Shown: positions 51,201 through 64,000, counted from the stretch's first letter. The stretch is DNA of 64,000 bases from Panagrolaimus kolymaensis (GCA_028622995.1 JAJQJQ010000002.1:5394001-5458000), one strand, 5' to 3'. The notes: a model not told the origin generated them from the letters alone. Program-made: numbers and translations.

Positions 51201-54200
51201 CAAATGAATGTGAATAAATGGAGGGAGGAAGGAAGGAGGGAGATAGATGGTGAGCGTGAAAGCGGCTTTTAGGATCAAGCCTGTTTTGGAAGGTTTCGTT
51301 AAAGATATTTTCGTTCTCCATAAGAAGAAGATAAAGTTTATATTAGAGTGGATGACAAAAAGGGGGATTGCGCGGAACTCCAATCGACCTCAGGCTTATT
51401 CATCATCATTACTAAAAATTATTTTTCATGTTTAAAAAGGAAAAATCCATTTATCTTAAGACGGAATTTCACAAATTCTCCACCAAAAAAAAGAGAAAAG
51501 AATGAATGAGAGTAAAAATGAGTTAATCGAGCCAACAGCAGCAGCATCCGGAAAGGAATAATGGTCTCGATTAGGTTCATTTGGTACCAAATCATCCGCT
51601 TCTTCAAACAATCACATTAATGTGCGCCGCGCGACTAAAAATGAACGACGAATTAAGAAAAAACACATTTTTGTGATGGCAATCTTTTTTGAGTTCTTAG
51701 AAGTCATCTTTTTCTTCTTTCTTTTTTTGTCATTCTTTGAGATGAAAAAGATCCTTTTTTGTGGTGTGTGAGTTGCCGAGAAATATCTGTCCATTTTTTT
51801 TTCACCATTGAGTCAAAGAAAGCGTTTTTAAACTGACTATTGTGAGCATTGCTGCGATGCCTCTTTTTTCTTCCTTTTCAAGAAGACTTTTTTAACCATC
51901 GGTCAAAAAGAAAGAGAAGGCAGAGGTTTTAGTAGTTATTCTTTGTAAAGAAAGGACACAGACAAACCAAAATAAGGAAATGCAAAAAAGCTTTTCTTTT
52001 TTTAAAGAATGTTAAAAAATAAAGACTCTGTTTCTTCTCAAACTCCGGAGAGAGAGAGTTAGCAAGAAATGGCACACAGATGTCCCAGAAAACGATCGAA
52101 AGGGCAACAAAATCTTTGAATAAGTACTTTTTTTGAGAGTGTATAAAGGCCATATGGAACAAAAAAAGAGAACGCATTTTTTAAATTAGAATTGGGTAAA
52201 CATTTGGAGGGAACAAAAACAAAAGAAAGGGTTAAATTTCGAAAGGCAGAATCTAACTTGAAACATGGCTTTTCTGATGTTTCAAATAAAAATGAAGAAA
52301 CAAACGATGATGAATAATTGATGATGAAATAATTTTGGGACAATTGTTACAGGATAGGGGATTACCAAAAATAGGAAAATCAGTTTTCGATTTGGAACTC
52401 AAACTATTATTTTCTCTTTCGTCTAAAAAAATGCGAATAAATTTGACAAAGTTTTTAGGAATTTATTCAATTCCAACTATAAATATTTTTAACGTTTGTA
52501 CAAAAAAATTGTCTGAGATCAAAAATCGAAAATTATTTGACTCTTGTCCACAAAAAAAAAAGCCGAAAATAATGTAAAACAGAATAGAAAAAATGGGAAA
52601 AAAAGAAACTGAAGGCCATTTAATCGTTGACAAAAATGGATAGGAAAGAAAAAAAGAGTTGGACCGGACAATTGAATGAAGAAGGAAAGGAACAGTGACG
52701 GACATTGCTACTGCTGCAACGATGATATTTGGTTGTCGTCGAAGATAGTTTTGAGAGAGAGAAAAAAAAAATGGACGAAAATTATTTTGGAGGCCGTTTT
52801 TGAACTGCGCAAAAAAAATAAAATAAGAAACGCCAAAAAGAATAAAGAAAGGCGGGGTTGAAGGATAGAAAGATAGGTTGTTGGGACTTGGTTGACAGCA
52901 ACAATCTTTTATTACAAAAAAATAAATGGAAAAGTTTCTTTCTTAAAAAATTTAACGGATTTGGCGCCTTTTCGATAGTTTTTTTTAAATCAGGAAAAGA
53001 AAAAAAAAGCGGGAGAAACACGGAATTCATTATGTGTTATTATTGTTGACAGAAAGAATAATATTATATTTTGAAAAGCAGCGGCAAACATTCAATCTCA
53101 AAAAAGGAAGGCGATTGAGCACAAAAAAGGTCAACACTTGACTAGATGACTCTGACTATGACTTGCGCAAATGTGTTTTTGATGAAAGATTTTTTTGAGC
53201 CCTACTTTTTGATATTTTTGACGACGTGAATGGTCATCGCAGAAAAGAAGGGATAGAATGAAAGAAGTTTTTTTTATTCTTCGAAAAAATGGTCAAATGA
53301 ATGTTTTTTGAAAAAGGAAAGAAAAAGAGTAAATTCAAGATGTCGCTTGCCCACTTTAAGTGAAGGGAGGATTGCCCTTAAGCAAACGGAATAAAAAATA
53401 AAACATGCATGCATTGCCGGCGGCTGGTACCACCAAATTGCGCGTTGTTGGCTGTTTTTTATTTTCACGCTTAACTTATATGGATGAAAAAAAGGGGAAA
53501 AGAAACGAAAAAAAGTATGTTTGTGAAGGAATTTTATGGTTTTGGTTTTGGACAAGGGTCAATCTTCTCTTTCTTTCTTTTTTTGGTTCCTTCTATTTAT
53601 GGCCATCTTGAAATGCAAATGACCGCAACGGCGATGCTGCATCAACTAAAGAATGCTTAAGCCATCCACCAGAAAAAATAAACCGGAGAGATTTTTAGAG
53701 GATGAAAAAAATACCGACTTTTTTTGGCGCCAATTGGATTTACGCACTTTTTTTCTCTCTCAAGTGTCTCTATTTTTTTTTTTATAATACCAAAACCCGA
53801 AAGAAAAATGGGTTGTTTAGGGAAGAAAAGAAAAATTTAAGATATTTGAATACCAAATTGCAACATCGTCTTCGACGACGAAGGTTGATGGTTGTTTACG
53901 CCGTGAGCAAATGTGTTATGTCAGAAAAATTGCTTCCGATGAAAAACATATCGTCACTTAATATCTTTTTCTCTCTCATCACAAAGATTTATCCCCATTA
54001 TATTGAAATCTCATAATCATTTGCGCGAATGGAATGCGGCCGGATCTTTTCTTCTTCATACACGAGGAAAATAATTATACGAAAAATATAAATAAAGGTC
54101 ATTATCAAATGTGACAAAATCAAAATAGAAAAAAATTATTTTGACATTTTTTGGCAGTTATTTATCTATATATTGCAAAGCACGAAAACAAGAAATTGAA

Positions 54201-55213
54201 GACTTTTGTGAACTAAAGAAAACTTTTTAAAAGGAATATAAATTTAAGAGACAGGGATTTGATCGGAGATACAAAACGGATAACTAAAATTTGCTTTAGT
54301 GGTGCTATAGCAGGATATCATACTTCTTTGTTGTACAGAAGCGCCACAAATTCCATTTTTATCCAACAGAGAGATACAAACTTTTTATTTTTATATTACT
54401 TATTCATTCACAGCAAGAGGTGAGACATAAAAAAAAATTGAAACTGTTCCCTTCTTTCTTCGAATAACACACGAATGATGACTAAAACTCTCTCCCTATC
54501 CTTCGTTTGAGTTATATATGAGTTTAAATCCAAGCCCTTTTCGCGCCTAAAAAACCACTCTGGCAAAACTCTTACTCTTTTTTTCAATTCCAAAAAAAGA
54601 GGCAGAAAAAATGTGTGCGCTGTCGTCGTCGTCCATTTCAGAAGAAAAACCACTCTTCTTTTTTTTTATTGCGCTGGAGGTTCTTTTTTATGTTGAAAAC
54701 CAATAAACGTTCAGCTGAAGGCGGTACATACGAATTCCATTGGTTCATTTACAAATGGCGCCAAAATTTGAATTCAAAAATATGGAGAAAGAAAGAGAGG
54801 AGAGAAAAAATGGACATAAGTCGACGACGACGACTCTTAAAAAATGTTAGATTCTTTTTTAGGAAAAAGAAAAATGGGAGGTCGCAGGAGAGAACCACAA
54901 CAACATAAGCGGTCGGTGGAGAAAGGCGAATGCTGACGACTGCTGCGCATTATGGCGGGACATGAGAGCATTGAAAATGAATGAAACGAAAACCAAAGTG
55001 AAAAAGAATTGCGTAATTTTTGACAGATTTTTTTCGAAATAAAAAAATGCATTTATGACCAAAAAATAAACCACAGCCAAAGAGTGTTGTTTAATTGTGA
55101 GAAAAATAAAACGGAAATGATTCATGATAAAACCAATGGGGTTGTTTTTATTACACAAATATTGAGAGATCAAAAAGCAGCAGTAATCATAGGTTGTTAT
55201 TACTATAGTATGA
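48271..55213. other. 7-kb gene-poor region
   Basis: Rich in purine/pyrimidine tracts, GAAAGAAGAAG runs, CTCTCTCT near 49245 and a GGAAGGAAGGAGGGAG tract near 51226. Open frames on both strands translate to K/R/E- or F/S/L-rich strings without splice structure. No gene, RNA or element was recognised. It may hold distal regulatory DNA for actin 2. Confidence 0.45.
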
Positions 55214-57687
55214 TTAAGCATTTAATGAACAACACATAAATTTTTGAAATTGAATATTAAATTGACAAAAGAATGATTCTTCAATACAAATATGCGTGGA
55301 ACCGGGAATACAAGTTCGATCTTCAATTACATTTGGACAATAGGGATCTAAAGAATGAATTTGGAAACTAAAATTAGCAATAATAAAAATATGTGTACAT
55401 TACCTGAACTTGTTAAAACATTTATCGAATCTTCTCCAGGTTTAAATGTGGTTGTTAAAACTTTTATCGCATTAGCGGTGTTACGCTTCGGAGTTCCTTC
55501 AAGAAGTTCATCGCTATCTTCTGTGGAGTAAACGCAACAAAGAGATCTTTGTAATGAATCCTCAAAAGCTTCAACGCATTCTGATGGAGCTAAAAATCAT
55601 TAAACATATGATTATGATATAAACAGGTTGGAAGAATATGGTAATGAATAGCTTTTAAAAAAATTTAAAATTTCCTTACGTGGACATTTTGAATTTCCAT
55701 TTATTTCACATTTTAATGGCAACGAAGTCCCTAAATAAAGCACCGGTGACATTTGATGAGGGCATCGAAGCAAATTGGAAGTTCTTTTAGAATGATAATA
55801 ATTTGGTGATTTTCGAATTTTTGCTTGCTTTTTTATTAAATGTAGTTTATCCGCCCGATCAATCCTTTTTTGAATATCCACCAATCGAATTTCAGGACGC
55901 CATTGTTCAATAAATGAAAGATCTTCTGGACGAGCCAATGCGGTTGGAAGAGTTTTTCGTGGTTCTGCTAATGAATACATAGAAGTTTTTGTTATTCCCG
56001 GAGTAACGAAAGCTATATGAGGATTTCGATCAGTGCAACAAAAACCCACAATGGCAAGTGAATCACTATTTTGGCATGAATATCCTGAACTAAAAATAGT
56101 TTCTAATTAATTTTATATTTCATAAAGATAATAATAGTAACTAACTGGCATATTGTAACACCAATGGTACATTTTTGTGGTTGTTGATTAAGTGGATTTG
56201 TAAATGGTGAAGTTCCAGATGGACATGAAGCTAAAATCCATAATAACCATTCAAATCCTAACATTTTAAAGTCTTTAAAAATATGTGTCACTCAACACAA
56301 GATTGAATTATTATCCTTGACCCACCAACAACTTTTATGAATGCAAAAAACACAAACGTTTTAAAGCTAATCTCAATAAATAAAAAATTTCAGACAACAA
56401 GAAAATAAATCAGCTTATAAAACATGCGTCAACAATAAAACAAACCTGTAATAAAATCCGAACAACAAAAGCCCCATTGTGATCCTGTAACAATGGCAGC
56501 ACATGAAAACCCAACTGGACAATCACCACCTGAATATGAAATGGGATTACACTTTATCGTTTTATCTGTTAATGGATGAATATATGGATGTTGACCAGCG
56601 GGACATACACCTGAAAAACGGGAAATTTTGCAAGAACGGTTAAAAAAGTATAGCTTTCAAGGTCTAATCAAACTTTAGTTAAAATTGTAATAATTGTTAT
56701 ACCTCCTTTAGGTGAGCAACAAAATCGATATCCAGTTAATGGATTAGCGGCACAAACAAAATCCGGAGGACAATCATCTTTGATCGAATTTTCAACACAA
56801 CTTTTTGATTGTCCCATAAATGGAATCATAAAAGGTTTTTGATCGGCTGAACATGCTCCTAAAAAAAATTCACCTTCAACAATCACTAGTTTTAGACTTT
56901 TTCAAAAACCTTGATTCTTGTATCCACAACAAATATGCCGCCGAAACAATTTATCATATCTGCAATTATATCCTTTTGGACACGAAGCTTCATCTTCATG
57001 GCAAAGTTTGGGTTTATCAATATCATCATTTTCAAATAATGGCGATTCACCTGCTTCACAAGCTTCAACATCAAAAGATTATCTGCAAAATTATTCAATA
57101 TAAAACCAACCAGTAGTTTCACATCGACTTCGACAATCCGATATGCTTTCAAATCGATTTCCATTTATTCCTTGACATTCCAAAACTTTAAACGGTAAAC
57201 ATTGTAAAGCGGTTGAATCAAAATAATACATTTTTCTTGGTAATCGATTACAATCACCGAATCCAGGAGAATGAGGTAAAGAGCATACAGAAGCTAGAAT
57301 TGATTAGATAAAAACAATAATTCAAATCGGTAAAAAAAATTTACATCGTGTTGGACAGCAATATTTAATTTGAGTTCCAAAATGCTTTAAACCTGATATG
57401 GAAGTGCATCGATATGAATATTGACATTCATCATCACTTTGGCACCAAATAATATTCCTATCTTTTGACTGGGGTGTGCTTCGATCAGGGCATATCTCTG
57501 AAAGAAAATAATATTAAAAATAAAGTAAGTAAACAAGTAATAACCAACCTTCTATTAATCCATACCGCCTTGGGACAAACATCAAATCATCATTTATTAT
57601 ATCTACAGTACTCTCAATAGAAAAATGGCAAGAATTTAAAATTATGGAAAAAGTTAAAAGTGGGGGCAAGAAAAATTCATCAAACAT
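55214..57687 (-). CDS. Secreted cysteine-rich protein with one Kunitz domain and lustrin-type repeats
   Basis: About ten minus-strand exons from ATG (57685-57687) to TAA (55214-55216) give roughly 580-600 residues. The N-terminus is hydrophobic (FLPPLLTFSIILNSC), a probable signal peptide. A Cys-rich module (ICPDRSTPQ ... YCCPTR) is followed by a six-cysteine Kunitz domain (CSLPHSPGFGDC, LQCLPFKVLEC, FESISDCRSRC). Then come at least four lustrin-type modules ending in a CC pair (HICCGYKN, RFCCSPKGG, GFCCSDFIT, GFCCTDRNP) and two further CC modules. A charged linker (SFIEQWRPEIRLVDIQKRID) separates the last modules. Kunitz-plus-lustrin proteins are common in nematode secretomes and cuticle or moulting biology. 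The P1-equivalent residue after the second Cys is Asn, so trypsin-like inhibition is doubtful. One intron (about 48 nt) must use an AAG acceptor. Confidence 0.85.
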
Positions 57688-58908
57688 TATTACTATTTTT
57701 TACTCTAAAAATCAAATCGAAATTAAAATGAGGCAAAAGTAAATTACTCGTCGATAATGTGTCCCGCTCAATTACAAGGAATACATTACTTCCTTGTGAA
57801 AATTCCCACGACCATTTTCATTTTATCGATGTCATAAAAAAACATATTTTAAAAAGCCATTATTTTGTAGCCTTGAAAAGTCAATAAACCCCTTTTTTGT
57901 GTACAAAAAAATTCGATCATGAAAGAAAATAAAATCTTTTGATTAACTTTGGATTTTTAACGGATTTTTTTTAAATGTTGTCTCAAGTTTCTATAAGTTT
58001 TTGTTAAGCCTTTTGTCGGTCGGTTAAACAAGGTGGTGGTCATTTTTATTTGTTTGTTTTTTGATGATTTCAACCTACCATCCTTTTTTTTTTCTTTTTC
58101 TTCGATCGCCCATTTTAAAAAAAGCTCCCACGCTTTGGACCATATTTTGAAAGTGATTCCTTTTAAGCTTTAGAAATGGGTGAATCAACAAGCGAAGCAG
58201 CGATCCTTGCTTGCTTACACATTTTTGCTTTAAAAACACGTCTTTACTCAAGTTAACTAACTTACTATGTCAAAAATAGTAAAACTTAAAAAATTTGTTT
58301 TAAGTGAAAGAATAACAAAAAGATTATGCGAAGATGAATGAAGTATAGCAATTGACGTGAAGAATGTTGTGAAGTTCGATGTAATAATAATAGCAAAAAT
58401 AACCAAAAAATAATAAAGGTTTAAATAGTTTACAGCCTTTAAAGGTTCTAAAATTAAATAAAGTTTGATAAAATATTTAGCGCAAAGATGCTTCATCATC
58501 ACGTATGTAAATGGTTCATTCGTTTTCGTCGATGTTTACATTATTAATGTTTTTTACATTTACTTCATGATATGTTAAACGTTTTTCTTATCAAGTATAT
58601 TGTTTAATGTATATAGCTATTGTTGACTAAAACATTATTATTAAGATTTGTAGAACAATTTGTCGTCATCTATGTAGCTGCTAAATAAAGACAATGGTTT
58701 TAGACATTCGGTGTTTTCTTAATATCTCCCAGTTAGTTGTGTTTTAATTTCGTTAGTGAGAAAAAAATGTACGAAAATTCAAAAAGCTTTTTGTCACAAT
58801 TCAATTCTCGATTTTGTAATCGGATTTATGATCGTTAAGATTTAACTTTGCACCTCCTTTTGTCTTCGATAACATTCAACGAACAAATTTCCTTACACTT
58901 CTCATTGC
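57688..58908. other. Intergenic upstream of the Kunitz/lustrin gene
   Basis: Promoter side of the minus-strand gene. AT-rich; a minus-strand frame at 58257-58502 is I/L/F-rich and unsupported. No RNA gene recognised. Confidence 0.4.
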
Positions 58909-58910
58909 GA

Positions 58911-59515
58911 TGATGAAGCTTCCGTTTTTCGATAATCTCTCATGGAGAAGCTTCAAATATTCAACAACAACGCTTTTATTTGTTTTAATTGAGAATTTGG
59001 ATAATATCGCTTCCCAGAGCTGTCAAAATTTATTTGAAGTGGAAGAGCTGCTGGTATTATTGACCTGTTTTATTTTTTATTTTATCGCAACCAAGATCGC
59101 TCGCTTCATCAAAAAATTGCAAATCGCAAAGTGTCCAATTTCTTTTCCCATTTATATATTTTTTTTGACCCGTTGGAATTTTTCATCGATAAATGCAACA
59201 ATAGAAAAATATGGCTTAAATCTCTCATGAAGAGGGAAACTGGAAGAAGAAGAAGACTAACGACAACGATGATGGAAGGTGGAGACTTACTTACCTCTTC
59301 TTCGAATGTTTTAAGTTTCTAGTCATACTTTGTTTTGAGGATTTCTGGAACGACCAATTGTGTCTGGTGGTATTCCTTTAGCCTTAAAATATTTGACATC
59401 TGATATTTCAAAGTAAGAAAAATAAAATTGTTACTAAAAATTTTTGAGAAAAACTTTGAAACAGATTATTTAGTTTATCTTTAATACTTTTTAGGAAGCG
59501 CGTTTGCCTTTGAAA
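58911..59515 (+). CDS. Possible small multi-exon gene (model uncertain)
   Basis: A frame reads GIIDLFYFLFYRNQDRSLHQ, continues through KIANRKVSNFF and ends TTTMMEG at a GAAG|GTGGAG donor. It then joins in phase to an exon after TTTTGAG (FLERPIVSGGIPLALKYL ... DIS), which ends at a strong TTTCAAA|GTAAG donor. Splicing to TTTTTAG at about 59494 adds KRVCL and a stop 16 nt before the next gene's ATG. A competing 106-codon frame starts at 58910. The second exon is the best-supported piece. It could instead be 5' UTR of the next gene. Confidence 0.33.
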
Positions 59516-59531
59516 TTTTATTCAAGCCGGA

Positions 59532-60152
59532 ATGTTAAATGATTGGAAATTTTCCATTGTTTCTATTGCTGCCATTAGTGTTGGATTTGTTGCAGCTCAA
59601 AGTGATGATCGAGTGAGATTTTTTGTTCTTACATCAATTGAAAGTATTGATGAAGATGCTTTTTAGAGACATGGTCAAAATTTGGCAAAGGAGAGTGAAA
59701 ATGCATTCAAAGGTAATTTTTTATTGATTTTTAAAGATGACGACTGTAGTTTTATGTCGTGGCTTGTATAGCGTTTTCTATTTTTATTGACTAAGTCAAA
59801 CCCTCTTTTAATACAAACCTCATTGTTGTTTTACAATTTTTCCTTTTTGGTTTCAATGAACAAATAACTTTATGAAAGATACTGTAGTTTCTTCGACAAT
59901 ATGTTTATAGATATTTATATTTTTAGAATTTCTTAATGCTATGAATCCAGCATATTTAATTATTATTGTCTGTTTAATTGCTGCTGGATGTGCATTTGAA
60001 TTGGCATATGGAACTCGAAGCAGTTCAGGTTTGAACTATCATTAAAAAAAGCAAGCACTTTCTTTAAAGAAGAAGCAAATTTTATAGGACGAACAACCGA
60101 ATGGTCTCATGTTACAAGTAGGCCGCAACCTTATAGCGTTACAACAGCTTAA
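59532..60152 (+). CDS. Small single-pass membrane protein, 97 residues
   Basis: Exons 59532-59612, 59667-59712, 59927-60028 and 60088-60152 join in phase to 98 codons. The N-terminus WKFSIVSIAAISVGFVAAQS is a signal peptide with a likely cut at VAA-QS. A short polar segment (DDRRHGQNLAKESENAFKEF) precedes one transmembrane helix (PAYLIIIVCLIAAGCAFELA), and a Ser/Thr-rich tail ends PQPYSVTTA. Type I topology is inferred. The Ser/Thr/Tyr-containing tail is presumably cytosolic. I recognise no family. It is convergent with the M6-like gene, whose stop is 99 bp away. A TTTTTAG acceptor lies about 37 nt before the ATG. Confidence 0.75.
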
Positions 60153-60251
60153 AATAATTATTTTTAATATTTTTGATATTGTGGGTATTAATTCTCGCGA
60201 TTTTTTTATTGATAGAAAAAAGATAAAGATTTATTTATTATTAACTTTAAT

Positions 60252-61483
60252 TTATTTTCCCATAGAATGCATAATAATTGAATCAGAATCCACGGTGCCC
60301 ATATTCATCGCATAGTGTTGACCTTTTCGATTTGAAACACGTGCTCGAAGTCGAGTATAATTGCTTGCCATAGACATTAAAAAATAAACAACACCGAAGG
60401 TTGCAAATACGCAACTTATCAAAGAAATGAAGAAACTGCTGACGTGACTCGTATTACAAATAGCTTCTTTCTTTTCTTTGCAAAATATGAGATCCACTTT
60501 CTGCAAAAATAAAATATAAATATAAATTAATGCATAATAAAATCTTCATTAATTTTTTAACTTTGAACTTTTTTTAGAAATTCTTGCAAGGATGCAAGTT
60601 GGAGCTATTTTTATTAGCAAAGAATGGAGGATAAACATCACCTGCATTTTTTTGTTACCATATCTTTGCTTGCTATTTTTTTAAGTCACGAAAAAGGTTA
60701 TTGCAAAGTACAATAAAGGTTAGCTTGGTCAAAATTAATTCAATAAAAAAAGGTTTACTTACATCATTAGTCAATCTTTTGACAACAGGAATCAAAATTC
60801 GAAAATCAAAACATTGTGAATCAACAAAAACACAAAATTGTTGCATTGAAATATAAAAAACTAAATAAACGATAAAAGCCATAGAAGAAATGCAAAGAAT
60901 CAATAACCAAAAAAATAAAATTGCATTTCCAAACAAAATGGTTATTGCAACAGCTCGATGATTTGCAAGAATTCGATATATCCATGGTCGAGTTTGAACA
61001 CTACGGGTGTTGGAAGGATATGAGATGGCTTAAATTAAAATTATGATTAAACTCATTTAGAAAACTTGGTAATCTTACCACTTGTTGCGAAGACACTAAT
61101 AACCAAGAAAATGATAATTGAAAAGCAAAAAATTGCTGCCAATTTTAACATTATTGAACGAACTGTGGAATTTAATGATGAATCAGTCATAGTTGCGATT
61201 GTATTTAACTAAAATTAAAAAATGGATGACTTTTTAAGAAACTTGAAGTCGCAACACGAAAATTCAACTATGTTAAGCTAGCTCAAGAAAAATCACTAAC
61301 TTTTTGCTTTAATTTATTCTAAAGATTTAAACAAATATTAATTCAAACCTGATATAAAAATCCTTCAATGCCATCAGCAAAACTAAGAGTAAAAAAGATA
61401 CATCCACTGATGGCAATGATCATGGAAACCAATGAAGCCCATGGAACCGCTCCTCGGCATGTTGATGATCTATCATCCGCCAT
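60252..61483 (-). CDS. PLP/DM20/M6 proteolipid family four-pass membrane protein
   Basis: Minus-strand exons 61349-61483, 61079-61208, 60763-61028 and 60252-60500 join in phase to about 259 residues. Residues near the start (CRGAVPWASLVSMIIAISGC) match the CxxxxPYASLIAT opening of M6/PLP proteins. Four hydrophobic segments are visible: SLVSMIIAISGCIFF, LAAIFCFSIIIFLVISVF, ILFFWLLILCISSMAFIVYL and ISLISCVFATFGVVYFLMSM. A large second extracellular loop contains four cysteines (FCVFVDSQC; FCKEKKEAIC), as in PLP/M6. The ending after the last helix (ASNYTRLR) is also M6-like. Drosophila M6 and vertebrate GPM6A act in neuronal and epithelial membrane organisation. The nematode orthologue is probably the neuronal membrane glycoprotein gene, but I do not assign a symbol. 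Confidence 0.8.
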
Positions 61484-64000
61484 TTTTTTCTCCTCAGAAC
61501 TGCAGCTTTTAAAACATTTACAAGTGAGCTTAAAAAAACTTATTTTTTCAATATTTTTTTCACTTTATTTTTTCACAACAATCACGTGGGAACTTTGCGT
61601 TTAGTTTTTTTGTTGTTGATAAAGGGTAAAATTGCGCACGTTTTTAAAGAAAAAATATTGGTGAAAGGAAAACTATATGACAAAAGTTGCAAAGTTTAAA
61701 AAAATACACAGAAATAAGATTTTAGAAAGTCAACGGATTTTTTTAGAAAAATAAAGTCATGGTAAATAGCAGTCGATTAACATGTTAGATTTGTTAATTT
61801 GATCAACTTTTTTGTTTTGTTTTAAAAACATATGTAAGAAACGACTGAACAAACGTTCGAAAAAATTAGTAAATAGTAAATAGGAAAAGGAAGTGAACAA
61901 AAAAAGAAAAAGAAAGAAGAAGCATTATTTTGGAAGGTGTGAAGAAAGAAAAAAGAAAGGGAAAATACATAATGTCTCATTTTCGGTGAAGACCAGACCG
62001 GTCATTGCGCAAAACTAAAAGTTTAGTTTTTGGATGAGCATATTTCCTTTCCTTTTCATTGCTTTCATTTTCTTTGAAAAGAAAAATGCTCTTCTTTTTT
62101 GTGAATAATAATAAAGAAGCTTCTGCTTCGGTTATTTCATTTGAATGTAATCTTTAACAAAAATCAAGCTTTCTTCTTTTTCTTTTTTCTTCTCCATCAT
62201 CATAGGTGTAAATTTGATTCAAAAAAAATTAAAAATAAATTGCTTTCCTACTTTTTTTATTCCTTTAAAGCGATCTCTCAATTTTTTCTGGTAATACTTT
62301 TATTGAAAAGTTAAGGTAAAAGTAAAAATATTCAAAGATTAATTTTAAACTTACAATTATGACTTGCCTTGAAGAAAAATTACAAAAGTTTCAATTTAAT
62401 GGAAGCTTTACTAACTGATCAGTGCTAATATTAAAAGGGAAAGAACTGAAAATAAGCTTTTTAATATCAAAGTTCTAGCGTAACGATACAATGAGGTTTT
62501 CAGCTTTGCAACTTCCAATAAATCATAGTTTCCTAATAAATATATCTTACTGTCATTTTTCGAAAATTGCGTTGAGTTATTAGTTTTTTTTGCATTAAAA
62601 TTTCCAAAAGCGAGCTGCATTCTTTTTTGAAAAAAAAACCTACGAAAAAAGTACTAAAAATTGGGGAGTGCGTGTTTGTATGTAGAAGCGTATATATTTG
62701 CTGCCTGCCTTCAAAGTTTTTTTCCCCAATGGGCTTCTTCAAAGCTGTAGTCACACATAAAAAAAGCTGAATGGGAAAAGAATGACGAATGTGAATGAAT
62801 TTAAGAATAGTAGTAGCAGCCTTGCTATGGCACATGCAGCACCAGCAGTAAAAGTAATACTAAAGTTGTGCCAAAAGCATCAGCCTTGAGTTTAGTCCTT
62901 TTTTTAAGGGTGCCACAGAAATATATGAATTCGCGTGTGTGTTTTTTCTTTCTCGCGACTGACTATAGCCTAACTCTTCCTTGCATAGACACGATTAAGC
63001 CAATAAATAATAATAATTCTAAAAATAAAAATGGCTTTTTTAATTTAACTTGAAGCTAATAATATTTAAACAATAGAAGATTAATTAAAAAAAGTGATGA
63101 AGAAAAAAATGATTGCGTGATTGTAAAAATAGATTTCATTCATGGACGACAGCTACCGTAAAACCCTATATATTTTTTATGTTTATAAAAAAAATACAAA
63201 TAAATCTTTTGAGGCGGTGAGTAAAACTTGATGCTTTGGGAAAGGGTACTACTAGAATTTTTAATAATTTCTTAGAATTTATTAATTTAGGAATAGAAAG
63301 CTTAAAAAAGTACTGTAAATGCAAGAAATTAGATACAAAGACAAAAGGAAAAATTTATTTTTCAAAGCTTCTTTTTAGCTAAGAAAAACACCAATAGAGT
63401 ATAGTAATTATGGAAAGCTTTTAAGTAACTTTAAAATATGATGAAGAAGTTTTGTTAAAAATAGGAAAAAAGGAGAATGAAATTTTTTTAATTTACAGGT
63501 TTCTCTAGCCTTTGTTCTTTTAAAAATAAGCTTAAAGGTATTACTTTTTTCTCGATTGTGATTCACGCTTTGCTAACATCTTTAGTTTAAAAAATAATAC
63601 ACTTTAATAAATTTTGATTATTTTTTAATAAAATCTTACTAAAATTTGGGAGAAATTTAAAAGGGTTCAGATATTCTTTTGCTGAAAGCAAACATTTTCA
63701 TTTTATAATAAAAAATATATAAAGCGAATGCAAAAGGTTAGACTGTTTTGAAAGCGTAATAAACACGTTTTTTTTGACCAAGACAGCGTTTAAAAAAACA
63801 GTTTTAAAAAAATTGAAAAAATCAATTTCGATCATTAAAACAACAACTACTGATAGATAGATTACTCATAAAAAAATAATCACCAAGTTCAATATCGATA
63901 CTGAACAGAACAAACAAAAAAACAGATTTTTTCTAAACGTTGGAAACATTTCCTTTAACATATTTTTTTTCTGAACAAAACATAAATTTTTCTTACTTTC
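61484..64000. other. Upstream of the M6-like gene; no supported gene
   Basis: AT-rich with purine tracts. A minus-strand frame at 62411-62620 (MQLAFGNFNAKKTNN... ending in a hydrophobic helix SLFSVLSLLILALIS) looks somewhat coding-like, but it has no splice, family or upstream signal support. No RNA gene recognised to the window end. Confidence 0.4.

Overview
The window is AT-rich (roughly 70 % A+T) eukaryotic nuclear DNA from a nematode. The evidence is introns of about 45-60 nt with TTTTCAG/TTTTAG acceptors, acceptor-like sites just 5' of several start codons (as expected for spliced-leader trans-splicing), a nuclear receptor with the nematode supplementary P-box (CRACAAFFRR), a Kunitz/lustrin-repeat secreted protein, and orthologues of MET-2, UBC-18 and LEM-2. 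I cannot fix the genus. Gene models were assembled by hand from splice signals and reading-frame phase.

Layout. (1) 1-8.9 kb, + strand, compact: the end of an unknown gene (1-111), complex III subunit UQCRB/QCR7 (607-1156), the E2 enzyme UBC-18 (1811-2432), a 15-exon SETDB1/MET-2 H3K9 methyltransferase (2909-6767) with two GC-AG introns, and a supplementary nuclear receptor (7066-8937). (2) 8.9-16.8 kb: about 8 kb without a convincing gene, ending in a three-finger C2H2 transcription factor (16826-20088). (3) 20.9-23.2 kb, - strand: two unrecognised genes in close head-to-tail order. (4) 23.2-27.2 kb: no supported gene. (5) 27.2-31.7 kb, - strand: lem-2, a probable 70-residue protein, a U4 snRNA gene, and a secreted precursor built of repeats that each end in a furin-type RKKR site. 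(6) 31.7-37.8 kb: gene-poor, with a few orphan exon-like segments. (7) 37.8-47.7 kb: a small secreted-protein gene (+) tail-to-tail with the first of two almost identical actin genes (-). The 6 kb between the actins holds a perfect 149-bp inverted repeat, a tRNA-like Pol III box pair and a GC-rich palindrome. (8) 47.7-55.2 kb: long upstream region of actin 2. (9) 55.2-61.5 kb: a secreted Kunitz/lustrin cysteine-rich protein (-), a possible small gene (+), a 97-residue single-pass membrane protein (+), and a PLP/M6 four-pass membrane protein (-). (10) 61.5-64 kb: nothing supported.

The genes are mostly independent housekeeping, chromatin, muscle/cytoskeletal and secreted functions. MET-2 and LEM-2 both act at the nuclear periphery on heterochromatin in Caenorhabditis, but they are 20 kb apart here on opposite strands and nothing suggests co-regulation. 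The most novel items are the furin-processed repeat precursor, the separate small secreted protein, the perfect inverted repeat between the actins, and the gene-conversion signature in the actin pair.
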